Shown: in pieces, positions 39,040-50,618 of the stretch | Position numbering within the stretch: position 1 is the first letter of the stretch | How the letters are laid out: each line of letters begins with the position of its first letter | Assembly: GCA_021018815.1 (NCBI GenBank) | Contig: JAITYX010000008.1 | Span: forward strand, 10,476,001-10,540,000 | Direction of reading: 5' to 3' | Origin: Talinum fruticosum | Lineage: Eukaryota > Streptophyta > Magnoliopsida > Caryophyllales > Talinaceae | Length of the DNA stretch: 64,000 bases | The notes under the pieces: model-generated | The model's database searches: none | Seen by the model: the letters and a program-made list of their open reading frames with translations, nothing else | What the model was told of the DNA's origin: nothing | Made by a program: the position numbers and the translations under genes

Positions 39040-39651
39040 GGAAATGGAAGTTGGAAGAAGCAAATTTATCTCTACTAAAAAAGAGTGCACCTCAATATTG
39101 CGCTCGCCCCAAACTTGACCTATGGCTCCTCATCTTCTCCTAGCTATTTGTCGATATGCTGCTAGTAATTCATAGATTTAATTAATTTATTTTCTTTTTC
39201 ATCTCTCATCTCTCCCCTATCAGTATAAATCTAACAATTTCTTGGCACTCTATTCTCATATAATGTGATTAACAATTGTTACCTTTAATTTAATTTTTTT
39301 AGGATGAAACGTTTAAGTTTTTAGAAATTCACAACTATTTTTTACATAATAAAATTTAAAATTATACATATAAATAAAAATAAAATAAAATAAAATACGA
39401 AAATATAATTAAAGAATATTCTGTTAGGATTTTATCGGTGTTAGATAATCGACTTAATCTATGACGTGTGATCAATAAATATTGTTTAGGACATTTGAAC
39501 CCTTAGTTAGTGACACCTAGTTGAAATGGTCAAATATGAATTGTTGTAATATGACTGCGACGTGGTATAGATCAATTTAATTGGATTTCAACAACCAACA
39601 ACCTATTTCCCTACATTCTTTATAAATTTTTAAGTATGTGAAAATAGCTAC

Positions 39652-40138
39652 CTGTAAGACTGTTGCTTCCAATGTCCAAATGTTGAAGCTTGTCTAACAT
39701 TCCTAGTGTTGGTGGGATTGTTCCACTGATATCATTTACTCGCATATCCATAATTTTCAGATGCCGAAGATTGCTCAGCTCAAAAGGCAAACTCCCATAA
39801 AATTTATTGTTGCTTATGTTGAGCGAGCTAAGGAATGACAGGTTACCCAATTCTGAAGGAATCACTCCGACGAGATTCATGCCATAAAGGTCCAAGGCTG
39901 TAACCCTCGAATGGCTACGAAGACCACAAGAAACACCAACCCAATTACACACTGGCGTATCTTCTGTCCAGTTGTGGGTCAATATGCCTTCTGGATCTTT
40001 AGTGATGCCCTCCTTCAATGATAACAAAGCAGATTGATCGGCAAAGTTGCTCAAGTGTTTCGCAGAAATGCAACCTGAGAAGCAAAGCACAGATAGTATT
40101 GTTAAAATAAAAGTATAGATACAGTAAATTTTACCCAT
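39652..40138 (-). CDS. First exon of the LRR receptor kinase (signal peptide, LRRNT, first LRRs)
   Basis: Starts MGKIYCIYTFILTILSVLCF, a clear signal peptide. Then DQSALLSLKEGITKDPEGIL and NWTEDTPVCNWVGVSC, the LRR N-cap with its Cys pair, followed by about four LRRs ending NSLTG. The donor (ACAG/gtagct) is phase 1, matching the following modular exons. This exon is intact. It stands for the complete 5' end of the locus whose downstream exons are frame-broken. Confidence 0.9.
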
Positions 40139-40200
40139 GGTCGAGAGAAATGTTGAGTAATTGAGGATGAGTTATTTTTTCGTGTGAGGCCAGTGGCCAT

Positions 40201-40206
40201 TATATA
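40201..40206 (-). promoter_or_regulatory. Putative TATA box of the receptor kinase
   Basis: TATATA, about 63 bp upstream of the ATG on the minus strand, is a plausible core promoter for a short 5' UTR. Confidence 0.5.
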
Positions 40207-40329
40207 ATCGCCCAAGCAGGAAATGATGACGAGGTCTTCCTGGCCTTAATTGTAAGTCTTCACACATGCTAATAGGTGGTATAAGACAGTGTTATATAGT
40301 TGACTCACCGTAATCATTCAGTTAATTTT

Positions 40330-42055
40330 TTTTTTCACAAGATAAATGATAGGATACATAATAATGCTAGGCAGCCTTCTTATAAATATTTTGTCTAAAT
40401 TATCATTAGTCAAAATAGAACAAAGGGAAGGAGACGGATAACAAGTCCAAACAAGTGGGTTAGTGACAGAGTGATCAAGACGCGCTAATCGATCCGCAAT
40501 ATAATTTGTTTCTTTAAAAATATGTGTGATTTTATAACTAAAAAACTTGCTCAAAAGGAGGTTGATATCTTTGATAATGAAATCCGCATGCAATGATGGT
40601 TGGAGTTTCCCTTTATTCCATCCATAATAAATTTATGTATCACCTTCAGTGTATAATTTCTGATGGCCTGTTTAAGTGCTTCATAAGCACAAATCTTAGG
40701 GCACATGCTTCTGCAATCAAAATAGAAGCTCCTACTTGTAACGGCTTCTCATTATCGTCTCGCATAATGAACCTTATAGTTGCATTATTGTTGATAAGGG
40801 ATCGAACAAAATTAAGTTTTGACATATATATCCTTCTCGCAGTCTGTCCCATCTAACGAGGATGATTTGCTTTTTCCTATGTTGGTGGAGATTACTGTAG
40901 GGTCCTGTTGGAGAGTATCTTAACCTTGCCTTCCATTCTGCAAATGATCGTGTTGCTCTAATCATAATTATGATGACGTTGTAGGCTTGACTTTTGAGAA
41001 ATATTTCTCACCTTCCACGTGCTCTATAAAAGGAATATGAAATTTTGGATTTGATCTGGCTATAGAATGGAATGGTAGAATTGAAGAATGCCTTTTCCAT
41101 CAAAAATAGTGGTTGGGATTCCTCTTATATTGATCGACCGATGGTTGGAAGTAGTAGTCGACACTTGATGAGCTTGAGGATAGCGAAAGAATAGATGCCC
41201 GAACATTTCCTCATGATTAAGACAAGTTTTGCAACAAGGATCAATATCGATCCTTCTTGACTAGTGTCTTCCGTGGAGGGATTCCTTTAAGGTATATTTA
41301 TCATCAAAATATTTAAAGTTAGGCGGGACATTGGTTTTTCAAATCCAATTTCCTTCCCACGTAGTATATCTTTGATTGTCATGGCACAACCAAGTGGCCG
41401 ATTTTGGGGTGAAGATACCACTTCCTTAAAGACCCCAACAAAATTCATCATTAATAGGATGAATTAGAAAAGGGATACAAGTGATAATATTTGTGACATT
41501 GAGGGGTATGATGGCATTGAGTTTTTTTTATCCCAAGTGTTTTCTTCAATAAAAACTCATCAACATGAGTCTGTAAATTCAGTGATTGTGGATCAAACCC
41601 AATTAGTTGGATAAAATTCTATTGATGCCACTAATTATGCCACTAATTATGTCTAAAACAAGCGATAACATTTAGACAATGTTTTTCAAACTCAAGAATG
41701 GATGTTCTTTGCTGGTTTGGTAAATGGTGCATCTTGACCACCATATTTAGCCCTCATATTTGCTGGGCCCATAAATTCTCTTGTCCTTTAAACAACTTCC
41801 AGATGAGTTTATATTAGAAAGCAAGGTTAATAGCGTCCGCTTTACAAAGGCCAAGACTTCCCCTAATTCAGATTGACATATTTTAACCCGAGCAATCATA
41901 GGCATGGTTTTTCCATTGGAGGATTTCCTGAAGAACTCTCTATCGAACTTATCGAGAGAATTATGAGTGTGCTTAGGAAGCCTGAAACACTGTATAGTGC
42001 GTGCCGGAAGTGATTTCAGATTTGACTGGATTAAGACTGATCTGTCCGCTTTCAA
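40330..42055 (-). pseudogene. LINE 3' part (post-RT region and RNase H), decayed
   Basis: The minus strand around 41747-42055 reads IQSNLKSLPARTIQCFRLPK and SLDKFDREFFRKSSNGK, typical of the plant L1 region after reverse transcriptase. Around 40318-40852 it reads SLINNNATIRFIMRDDNEKP, ASILIAEACALRF and ETNYIADRLARL, an RVT_3 RNase H domain. Stops interrupt both. The remnant ends about 190 bp from the receptor kinase start codon, so it forms the upstream border of that promoter. Confidence 0.85.
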
Positions 42056-42584
42056 TAGTGATTTTGCTTTTCAAGAACTCAATTTTTGGTTAGCTCTGTA
42101 ATCAATAGGAGAAACAAAGCATTTTCCTTTTTCCATGAATGGAAGTAATTTTATTTATTTTTTCATGAAAGGTAAAATATCATTATTCAATCAACAAAAG
42201 CGTACATATGCAAAGTCTAGGTTACCTAGACAGAGCCTTTACTTCCTAACAATACCTCTACTAATTATATCTCTTCCACAATCAAGAACTATTTTGAAAA
42301 TATCTCTATGTACACCTGCTGCAATTAAAGCTGTACTATCCAAATGTATTGCTTATATGTTTTGTTGCTTATATGACTAAGGGACGTGTTCTCTAATTGA
42401 TCACAATTAGTACTAATACTAATTTTATCCTTGTCCCGGATCCATGATTTTTTTGTATTCCTTCCCGGTTACACATTGCATGTACGTGATGCTACTTAGA
42501 GATAAGAATTAGCTAGTTACCTTATCATGAAACTAACGTTACAGCATGTAATTTGTCATTAATTTTAAAATTTAATATAAAGTT
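42056..42584. other. Spacer between LINE and receptor kinase fragment
   Basis: No recognised coding or element ends. Confidence 0.4.
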
Positions 42585-43615
42585 CCTAATGTCAACACGA
42601 AGAGATGCTTGAAGGTTGTTGAATGATATATCCAAATAAACAAGATCTCTTCGATTAAATAACTCCACCGGTATGCTTGACGACAATTGATAGTTATATA
42701 ATTTGATATCTCTCAGAGAAGTTATATTTCCCAAACAGGTAGGAATGGATCCATTTAGCAGCCTATTTGCTGATAAATCTAAGTTACCCATGTTCCTTGC
42801 TTGACATAGATAAATTGAAATAGGTCCTTGTAATTTGCTGTAATCAAGATACAACTCCTAGAACTTGGGCAGCCTCCCTAGCGCGCCAGGAACAAGATCA
42901 TCTAAATTGTTGTTCTACAAGTTTAAGTACGAACTTGTGCTATCTCATTAGGGATCCTACCTTTGATTTCGCCGGAACCGATGTAAAGTTGCTCAAGAGA
43001 GTCCGAGAAATTTCCCAGCGAGCTTGAAAGTTCTAAATTAAGAGGACTTTCCCCTAATCACAGTATCCTCAGCCTCCTGCAATTTGTCAAAGAAGTTAAA
43101 AAGTTGACCCCTTTTGTCGTTGTTCATTGGTTAAATGATTATTCTCCAAGTAAAGCTCCTCTAGTTGATGTAGTTTCCCTAAGGTTGCTAGACCCTGTAA
43201 GCAAGTTGAATACCAGGGCTAGTTTAGACAGTTTGCTAGCATTTGGAATAGAACCTGGAATTTTTCCAGTGAGTTTATTATTGTTGAGCCATAGTAATTG
43301 AATATTGTCTGGAAGCTGCCCAGAAAAATTCTTAAATTCAAGAGACAATTTTTCAAGCATGGAGAGATTAAATATGGAATGTGGAATTGTACCCCTAAGA
43401 GAATTAGAACAAGGGCTAAAACCTTCAAATTTTCGAGATATCCAACACATTGAGGGATAGAACCATGTGGGTAATTTCCATCCAAATCTATCTGCTCCAT
43501 TCTCGATAAATTATAAAATGAATCCCATATATTTCCGTCCAAGTTATTTCCTCCAACATTGAACCTCGTCAACAATAATAGGCTATTCACGTCTCTTGGC
43601 AAGTTTTCCGTCCCA
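42585..43615 (-). pseudogene. Receptor kinase LRR fragment (copy of main exon, 5' part)
   Basis: Corresponds to the segment 29061 down to about 28010 of the main exon: PRDVNSLLLLTRFNVGGNNL, MEQIDLDGNYPHGSIPQCVG, then LYLDYSKLQGPISIYLCQ, and LVYLDISFNNLQASL. Several frameshifts break it. The acceptor is lost (ACGG for ACAGG). It stops abruptly near 42585 mid-LRR, so it is a truncated duplicate. Confidence 0.9.
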
Positions 43616-43914
43616 TTGAATTGAGTGTAAAGTAAACAACTAAATATTATAACAATAAATTTACGAAAATGAGAAATAAGAAAAAAAGAAAACTAAGGAA
43701 TAATGAAATGGTTAACTGAATATTATAACAAGGTGCCACTATAATATTAAACAAAATGTCTCACAAAACATACGTCAACCTTGTTTTTGTTTTGAAGTAG
43801 CCCACTAAAGTACTAGTTAATTTCAGTTTACTTGAAATAACTAATAGAACATACTTGTGTTGAATTATTGGTTAGATAACGTCATTTTGCTTGTGATTTG
43901 GTATTTTCCGGACA

Positions 43915-44500
43915 GTTCTAGATCACCCGCCGCCTCACCAGCCAACTGTGCCTAATCGGTCGGATAAAGAATACATCGGCCCAGGTCAACCCTTAACGGG
44001 CGATGTAAAAGCCCAAAGCCCACTAGGGTTAGGGTTTCCCTAAACCATGGTAAATTACTTTATTACCCCTTTAAAATCTCCTATAAATACACATCATTTC
44101 CCAACTCCAAGGGGACATGTTCACATTCCACAAAGTCTCATCTTTCTCATAATCATACCTCCAAGCTTCCTAAGCTCTCAACATTCATCAACATTCATCA
44201 ACACTCGTCCCAAGAACTTCCATCTTTGGAAAACTTCTCGACTCCCAAAGAATTCCCCCATGCACATCGAGGAAGATTTCGTCGATCCTTTCAATCAAGT
44301 CAAACGCTAACTTGAGTGTCGGAGGGCGTTCCCGGGATCCACCCTCGGGGCTTCGCCTTTTGCGGAGTTCGAGCGGTCGCCACGCAGAATCGGATCGATC
44401 ATGCCACGTCCTCGAACCGGAGCGGTAAATCCTTCCTCTCTCCGAATCACCATCCACATCATCAACTCGGTTTTCTCCGGAAACAACTTGCAATTTTAGT
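43915..44500 (+). repeat. Probable Ty3/gypsy LTR remnant
   Basis: Contains a TATA box (TATAAATA at 44082-44089). It also has the motif ACTTGAGTGTCGGAGGGCGTT near 44310, which is common just downstream of the transcription start in plant gypsy LTRs, and a terminal-like TTTTCTCCGGAAACAACTTG. I could not fix the borders or find a partner LTR. The open frame at 44047-44310 is therefore LTR sequence and not a gene. Confidence 0.6.
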
Positions 44501-44559
44501 TGGCAATTATTACTAGGGGTCCGATAATTACCCCACAACAACCCACCAACCAGACGGTG

Positions 44560-45254
44560 GAAGAGAGGGAGTTTAAGCCGAGCGAGAGAGAGAGAGAGAG
44601 GAAAAGAACGGGAGAGACACAACAGAGAGGAAGAGCTAGTGAGAGACTCGGGAGACGCGAGGAAGAAGAACAAGAAGTGTAATCACAAATTTCGTATTTA
44701 AATTAAATTAAGACAAGAAATATGGAACAAATTTAATTTTTGTATTTATATTCAAAAGAATGGGTACAATCTCTTTGTATTTGTTACAAATGAACAAATA
44801 AATAAATCCAAGTTGATTGATTTAACTTGCTTTGATGAAATAGATTTGAGTTTTTCTTGAGGAGCACCTAATAGGTTTAATCTCAATAAAAAAGAATGCT
44901 TGATCTCCGATATGTAGACGACGAGTTCCTGAAGGGCTTGTTGTCTACTATTAGAGAGAATTTATGAATTCGTAAAGAGGAGAGTATCGCTCTATTTATA
45001 CGTAAATGATCTCATGTCTCATATTAGGGTTTGTGACCTATTTCCTTTTGGACAGATTGACTTGGGTTTTTTTACTATTGTCAATTTTGACTATTAACTT
45101 AATAGTCGATTTGGGTTATGCCTTGGTAGTCGATATGGGTTGTGAATTGGTAGTCGATTTGGGCTTAATATTTTAAATAAATTAAATTAATTAAATGGAC
45201 TCACCCAAAATAATTAATTCAAACTTATTTTTTTAACGTGGCACATTATATAAA
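44560..45254. other. Purine-rich tract, then AT-rich sequence with short tandem repeats
   Basis: 44560-44680 is a GA-rich tract like the one inside the 32220-35108 element. At about 45100-45165 a ~24-bp unit (TTGGTAGTCGATWTGGGTTRTG) occurs about three times. I cannot assign the remainder. Confidence 0.45.
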
Positions 45255-46340
45255 ATTTATGTGCCTACGGGAAGAGGCAAAGGATCCGGAATCAGACCAA
45301 AAGAGCGAGAGGAAAAAGCAAGGCCAAAGAGGAGAAGAAGGGGACCGAGTGGAAGAAGAAAGAGGAATCAAAACATCAAATTCAACCTTTCAAACACCGC
45401 ATCGTTCAAACTCTAAAAATCAAGGTGAGTAATTCAAATCTTTCTCCAAACTTAAAACATATTAGGTGAATTAATTGAAAATTGATTCATGAATTTTGAA
45501 ACATTAGGTTTAATTGAAGAAAATATAGACCTAAACATACCGAATTAGTAACTCGTAAGTAAGAATTGATATTGTGTTGAGCGATTTGTGATTGTTGATT
45601 CATGAATTTAATGAAATATTTGAGTATCGTTGACGATGAACATTGATCTACATGTTTGGAATTTTGATAAATTTATCTTGAATTAAGTTAGAAGGAGAAG
45701 TCAGAAATTTTTGTGTGGATTTTTCCCCATTTTTGCTCTCTGTTTGAATTTTAGTGAATTCTTGGATGAGCTAAAATTCCTGAAAGTTTTACTGCAGATT
45801 TATATGAATTTATGAAAATGTTTTGTAATTTTTGGTGAACTTTTGATAACTAGATTCTATATTATGAATTTTTGAAGGAAATTGTTTTTTTTTTTTTTGA
45901 AAAGTTGGGGGCTGATTGCATGGTTGGGCAGAAACTTCTGTTTAGGGAGTTGTTTTAGTGGTTGTAAAGGTGTGTGAAGGTGTAGGAAAGTTGTGAAACC
46001 ATAAACAAATCATATGGGACAATATAGGGTCATTCGCAATGGTAAAACGATAACTTTGTTAATTAGAAACCCCATGTTGAAATGTTTTTTGCCATGATTT
46101 ATTTTTATTGAGTTATATTGATTATAATTGATTGAAACATACTTATATGAGTTTTAAGTGGCAACTTATGAAGTTGATAAAGAATGAGATTGTTTGGATT
46201 AATTGTATCCTGCTGATAAGTTTCGAATAATAAGAAAATAGAAGCATGATTGAATTATGAATGTGAAAAGGATTGTGTCTTGATCTAGAACCCTAAGAAC
46301 TAACCACTAAAACTATGACAATAGTAGTGTCATATCAATA
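45255..46340 (+). repeat. Truncated, diverged copy of the solo-LTR family at 32220
   Basis: The order of landmarks matches 32960-34000 in that element. First comes a purine-rich tract, then an AAGGTGAGTA site. After it comes a block with GAATTAGGTG (there) or ATATTAGGTGAATTA (here), then GCATGAAATTGGAAACCCTA versus TTCATGAATTTTGAAACATT, TAATTGAAGAA, and a later block with AGAACCCT ... CTATG(A/G)C(A/C)ATAG(T/A)AGTGTC. Similarity is partial and both ends are missing. Confidence 0.65.
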
Positions 46341-46607
46341 TTAAAAATAACTTAAGAGTTACTAAAAAATCAAAAAATATTAAAGTGACATGTTTTCACT
46401 CGTCAAATCTTGTCATAACTTTGGGTCAAAATAAGATATGTTCATGTTTCTTTCACTAATTAAAATGAAGACTTATCCATGTTCTAAACATTTATTTATG
46501 TAGATTCATTCAGATTTTATATAGTCATCATTTGCTCGACTTTTTTCTATATTTATGCAGCTATTATTGTCCAAAGATTATTTTTTCAAACCTCATAGAA
46601 AAAGGAA

Positions 46608-46852
46608 TTAATAGAGACGAAATTGAAAATGTAGCAAAGAACATATGCACTTAATAGTAGTGAATTGAATACTTGGGGCCATGTATCCAATAGTAGCTAA
46701 ATTGTTACTAAGTATTGTCGATTGATCTTCATCCAACAGCCTGGCTATGCCAAAATCAATAACATGGGCGACCGTATCATCATCTAACAAGACATTGCTC
46801 GGCTTTAGATCACGATGCACTACTGGAATTGAATAGCCATGATGAAGATACT
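46608..46852 (-). pseudogene. Receptor kinase catalytic-loop fragment
   Basis: Reads [40 protein letters not shown] and [11 protein letters not shown], then continues into sequence matching the intron after 26914. The donor base before GT is changed (CCAA for CCAG). It is cut off upstream by a TTA microsatellite. It lies on the wrong side of the 42.6-kb LRR fragment for one simple gene copy. Confidence 0.9.
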
Positions 46853-46853
46853 C

Positions 46854-46898
<45 letters not shown>

Positions 46899-46915
46899 TA
46901 CTACTATTACTACTA
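46854..46915. repeat. (TTA)n / (CTA)n microsatellite
   Basis: About fifteen TTA units followed by TAC/CTA variants. It sits exactly between the truncated kinase fragment and a Helitron-like terminus. Confidence 0.95.
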
Positions 46916-48223
46916 CTAGTCCGCACCCGTACTATGCACAGAGTAATGTTGTACAATGCATAACTTAAGAAATGATTGAATTACGGACCGATGTTGTACA
47001 ATGCATAACTTAAAAAATATTATCAAGGTTTTAAGATTACACTCATTATTTAGAATATTAAGAAGTCGGACCCTCTAAATATCAAACAATTTAAATAATC
47101 CTAACTCATACGAGTTATAGAAATAATGTGACAATATGTTTGGGTATCAAAAGGTAAATATTAGTAAGAAAAGAAATAATATATGATTGGTTGATATTGA
47201 GTTAGATCACATATAGATGACAATAAATATCATTATGTCATAAATTAATATTACAACACAAAGTACATCAAATCAATAAAAGAATATCAAACTTATAACT
47301 TATAACTCTTTACAAAGTCAATACTAATTTAACTTAATGGACGCCTAGATACATATTTATATGCAATCAACCTACTAAAACATCATCGACTTAAATATTA
47401 CACGAACTGTTTAAAGTATACATATATCCATAAATGGGATTTCATTTTTTAAAATTATAAGGTGAATATAATGGTTTATCCATTCTTACCTACCTCTCGC
47501 ACACGAAGATAATTAAACATATAATAACTACTTATATTAAGATTAATAGTGAAAAATATTATAATAATATAGAAGTGATCCAAATATATTTAACAATAAT
47601 AGGTAATTTGTATCATAGTAAAGGCCATAATAGGTCAATTCACGGCGTAAGGTAATAAAATCATTTGTGTTTTGTACTTATATTGAAAATTGATCGCGAT
47701 TTTAGTAGTGAATCAATGGGGCAAAAATATTGATACAAGTGAGATTTTATAAATACATGTTTTACTTTATTAATAACCAATTGCTTCCCTTGAGACACAA
47801 CTCTTCCTCTCAATTAATTAACATAATAAGAGTAAATTCTATTTCAAGATGGCGGGAAGGTTTGACGACAAATACTCATATTTTAATAATTTAGAAAACT
47901 TACAATAGTAAAAGATATGATTTAAATATGTTTGTCAATAATAAGTCACAGCTTAGACATGTTAGAAAAAATTAAAATAAACTGTATTTGTAACAAAAAC
48001 AATGATTTGTATGTTGTGCAAAAATTTTGAGACAAACGAATTTATTCGAAGTCCTATGGGTTTAATAGAAGTTGGCATATTAAGTTTACAATCATTTAAA
48101 CATAACACAAATTACGAATTTAAAGTCCACAAATTACGAACTGAAGCAATATAATTCCTAACTTTTTATTCATTACGTTTTATTCCACAACATATCTGAA
48201 TCATAACTTTCTATATTATAGGA
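46916..48223 (-). mobile_element. Helitron-like element (3' terminus supported, 5' end tentative)
   Basis: The minus strand ends GTGCATAGTACGGGTGCGGACTAG followed by T. This has the Helitron 3' signature: a short hairpin (GTGC-ATA-GTAC, one base from perfect GTGC/GCAC), then CTAG, with T at the target side. A possible 5' end, TCCTATAATATAGAAAG at 48223, has the TC start and AT-rich context, but the preceding base is C, not A. The interior is AT-rich with no helicase, so the element would be non-autonomous. Confidence 0.5.
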
Positions 48224-48950
48224 GTTTTTATTTCTTAATATCAAGTATATATGTAGTTGTTATATTTTTATTATATTAATTTATGATTTCTTAAGGTTTA
48301 TTAAATCATTCCGTACATAGGATGAATCTAGTGACCAAATTACTTTCCTAGATAGTTAAATATTTAAATATTATTTTTATAAAATTTTCCTGTTGATTTT
48401 AATTTTAAAAATTCTTATAATAAATATATTTTAAATTAATACAATTTTATGGCACCAAGTCAAAAAACACCATCAACAAAGAAAAATTAATAATGTTAGA
48501 CACAATTATTATATTTCAGGCCCAAAGTAATATTGCATATCAATATACATAAAAATAAATGAGAGCTAATATACAATCCAAACCCTAAATAAATAAATAC
48601 ATAACTATATATATTAATTTTATTTTATATCTTACTATATTTTAATTTTCAGATTACTTTCTGTTCGTTTTTGTTATTTTTTAGTTAATTTGTTAGAAGT
48701 TAGAATAAAATTAGTCTTCTTCAGTTAATTTTATTTTTATATTATTATAGGGTTTAGTTAGAATCTTTTTAATCTGTTAGTATTAATTTTCTTAGTTTTT
48801 ATAACTGATTTGATAATTTATAAATTTAGTTTTTTCATTTTGATTTTAGGTGTTTAGGATATATTCAGGTCCAAAAATAATTTTAATATTCTAGTAATTT
48901 AATTATTTATTTTCTCATTTATTTAGTGCGGTTTATTTTTTTTTTTTGGG
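48224..48950. other. AT-rich spacer, nothing recognised
   Basis: Only simple AT-rich sequence, with no coding frames of note. Confidence 0.5.
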
Positions 48951-49189
48951 AAAAGAAAATGGGTTATATTGATTTCCCCAAAAGAGGACTCAATCCATAT
49001 AAAGCTAGTAATCAATCAAAGCATTCCAGTCATATACTTTGCCTTTAGCTCACACACAACACATGTGTTGGATTTGTTTTACTACGGACTCAACACTCCC
49101 GGATCCAATTTGCAAGGCGCTTCGGTTATCATAAGATCATCATCAAATTCGATCTGTCAAACGCCTCACCAAGCGACTGAATAATCCAA

Positions 49190-49433
49190 TTGTTTTCCTT
49201 TCAAATCTAGACCTAGTAATAGATGAGATTTTATTTTCTAGTACTTTCTTTTCATCTTGTATTTGGTCGCATGTTAAGAGAGGTGAGAATTTTGCAATCC
49301 ATCATCTTGCTAGGTTTTTTCCCCTTGGGAATAGAGCAAGTTTGGCGAGGGGTTTATCTTGAGCCAATTTCCAATTATGTATTCATGGACACACTATCAA
49401 TGAATTAAACCCTACTTTCCCGTAAAAAAAAAA
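49190..49433 (+). pseudogene. LINE 3' end with poly(A) tail
   Basis: Frames read SHVKRGENFAIHHLARF (allowing shifts), then FFPLGIEQVW and FMDTLSMN, stop. This is the usual end of the RNase H region of plant L1 elements. It is followed by a short 3' UTR and about 13 A residues ending near 49436, so the insertion is 5'-truncated. The stretch 48969-49184 just before may belong to it, but I cannot prove this. Confidence 0.7.
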
Positions 49434-49439
49434 AAACTA

Positions 49440-50618
49440 GATATTATATTGATTCATAGAAGGTTTTTAAAAATAACGGTGTAATATCCGATAATTACAT
49501 TAAAAAATATAGTTTAAAGGGTTTTAAATTACTACTCCAAGTAAAGGTATGACTTTAATTTCAAGCAGCGTACTTGAAAATAGATATTATATTGGTTGAG
49601 GATAAAATATGTGAAAAGATTTGTGGTAATTTGTTGAGATTAATTGTGGGTCCTCAAAACCATTTTTGGTAACTACCTAAAGTTGGGGAGGGATCAGGTG
49701 TTACAAATGGACAATTTTGCCAATTTATTTTCTTACTATGATTTATTTTCCAAACTAAAAATATTTATGATTTACCAAGTAACTTACTTCAAATGACATA
49801 AAATTCACATAGAATAAACTTAAATTTACTTCTTGCTATTGAACTAAGAATTATTATATTGATGATTAAAATAATGGTTAAAATTTCATATGTGAAGTAG
49901 ACAATGATACAAATTTTAAATTAAGAAAAATTAAAGTGAAGCTCGTATAAGTGCTAAAATCACATAATGTTTTCAATCGCATATATCCTACATTTCTACC
50001 TATGTCTTAACTTGACAAATTTGACATAGACTTGTTGAACATAATTATCCGAACCGATACTAGAGTTGACACTTAAAACGAGCTCATTCAAAAGTGGATT
50101 CTAAACTCAAATTGTAACAAATCAAATACAACCCTAAATTTCTTATGAATTTTTTTTGGCACGATAAGTTTATTAGAGAAAACATTAGTTGATCCAAGTC
50201 GATCCGAATAAGAAATTACCCTGCTTGAAAATGTTATTTAATGTGAAATATGATTAAATCCGAACTTAAAATGACCTGTTTGTCACGAGGTAATTAACAC
50301 TCTTAATTACGGAGTACATTTTGCTTAACAAAAGAAAACCACTTAATTAGTAAAAAGTACAGAACAAATCCACCGAGAGAGAGAGAGAGAGAGAGATTTG
50401 TGAATTGTCAGCAGGTTGTCGAGGCAGCGGCGGGCATGGTGGCGCCAGTGTCCTAAACATCCCTTTCTCTCTCCTGGGCTCCACCATTTTCCCCTTCCAA
50501 TCCCAGCAATCCGTCCCTTTTTCAAAATCAAAAGTGCCCCCTTCACTTGCGCTTTTCCGCGCCATTTTCTCTCTCTTCCCCTCCTTCCGCAGTGCTCGAG
50601 GAGTGAGAGGCGACGGCG
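49440..50618. other. Spacer, promoter and 5' UTR of the HSD/reticulon gene
   Basis: AT-rich until about 50340. Then come a (GA)n tract at 50375-50396 and a CT-rich leader to the ATG at 50619. Overlapping open frames at 50343-50845 on both strands are shadows of the leader and first exon. Confidence 0.5.

Larger units (their letters stand above)
26143..40138 (-). pseudogene. LRR receptor-like kinase (LRR-XII, EFR/Xa21-like) with expanded modular ectodomain
   Basis: This family senses ligands at the plasma membrane through leucine-rich repeats and signals through a cytosolic Ser/Thr kinase. Exons in transcript order: 39652-40138, 36534-36823, 35981-36271, 35494-35784, 31826-32116, 31052-31342, 30076-30366, 29907-29978, 26914-29061, then 26245 or 26143 to 26599. 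The first exon has a signal peptide, an LRRNT (CNWVGVSC) and about four LRRs. Six middle exons of ~291 bp code four LRRs each, and a 72-bp exon codes one. The large exon holds ~17 LRRs, the membrane segment and most of the kinase. The total of roughly 45 LRRs compares with 21-28 for EFR, Xa21 and FLS2. Frame breaks lie in exon 36534-36823 (290 not 291 nt), at about 28710 and 28640, and at about 26437. Either this is a pseudogene or the assembly has errors. Confidence 0.85.

Noticed and set aside
38429..39078. Gly/Phe/Arg-rich open frames resembling a repeat protein
   Set aside because: Translation of TTCGGGT repeats of a transposon, with no start context or conserved domain.
44047..44673. Open frames of 87 and 161 codons
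   Set aside because: Sit on gypsy-LTR-like leader sequence with TATA box. No protein family resemblance.
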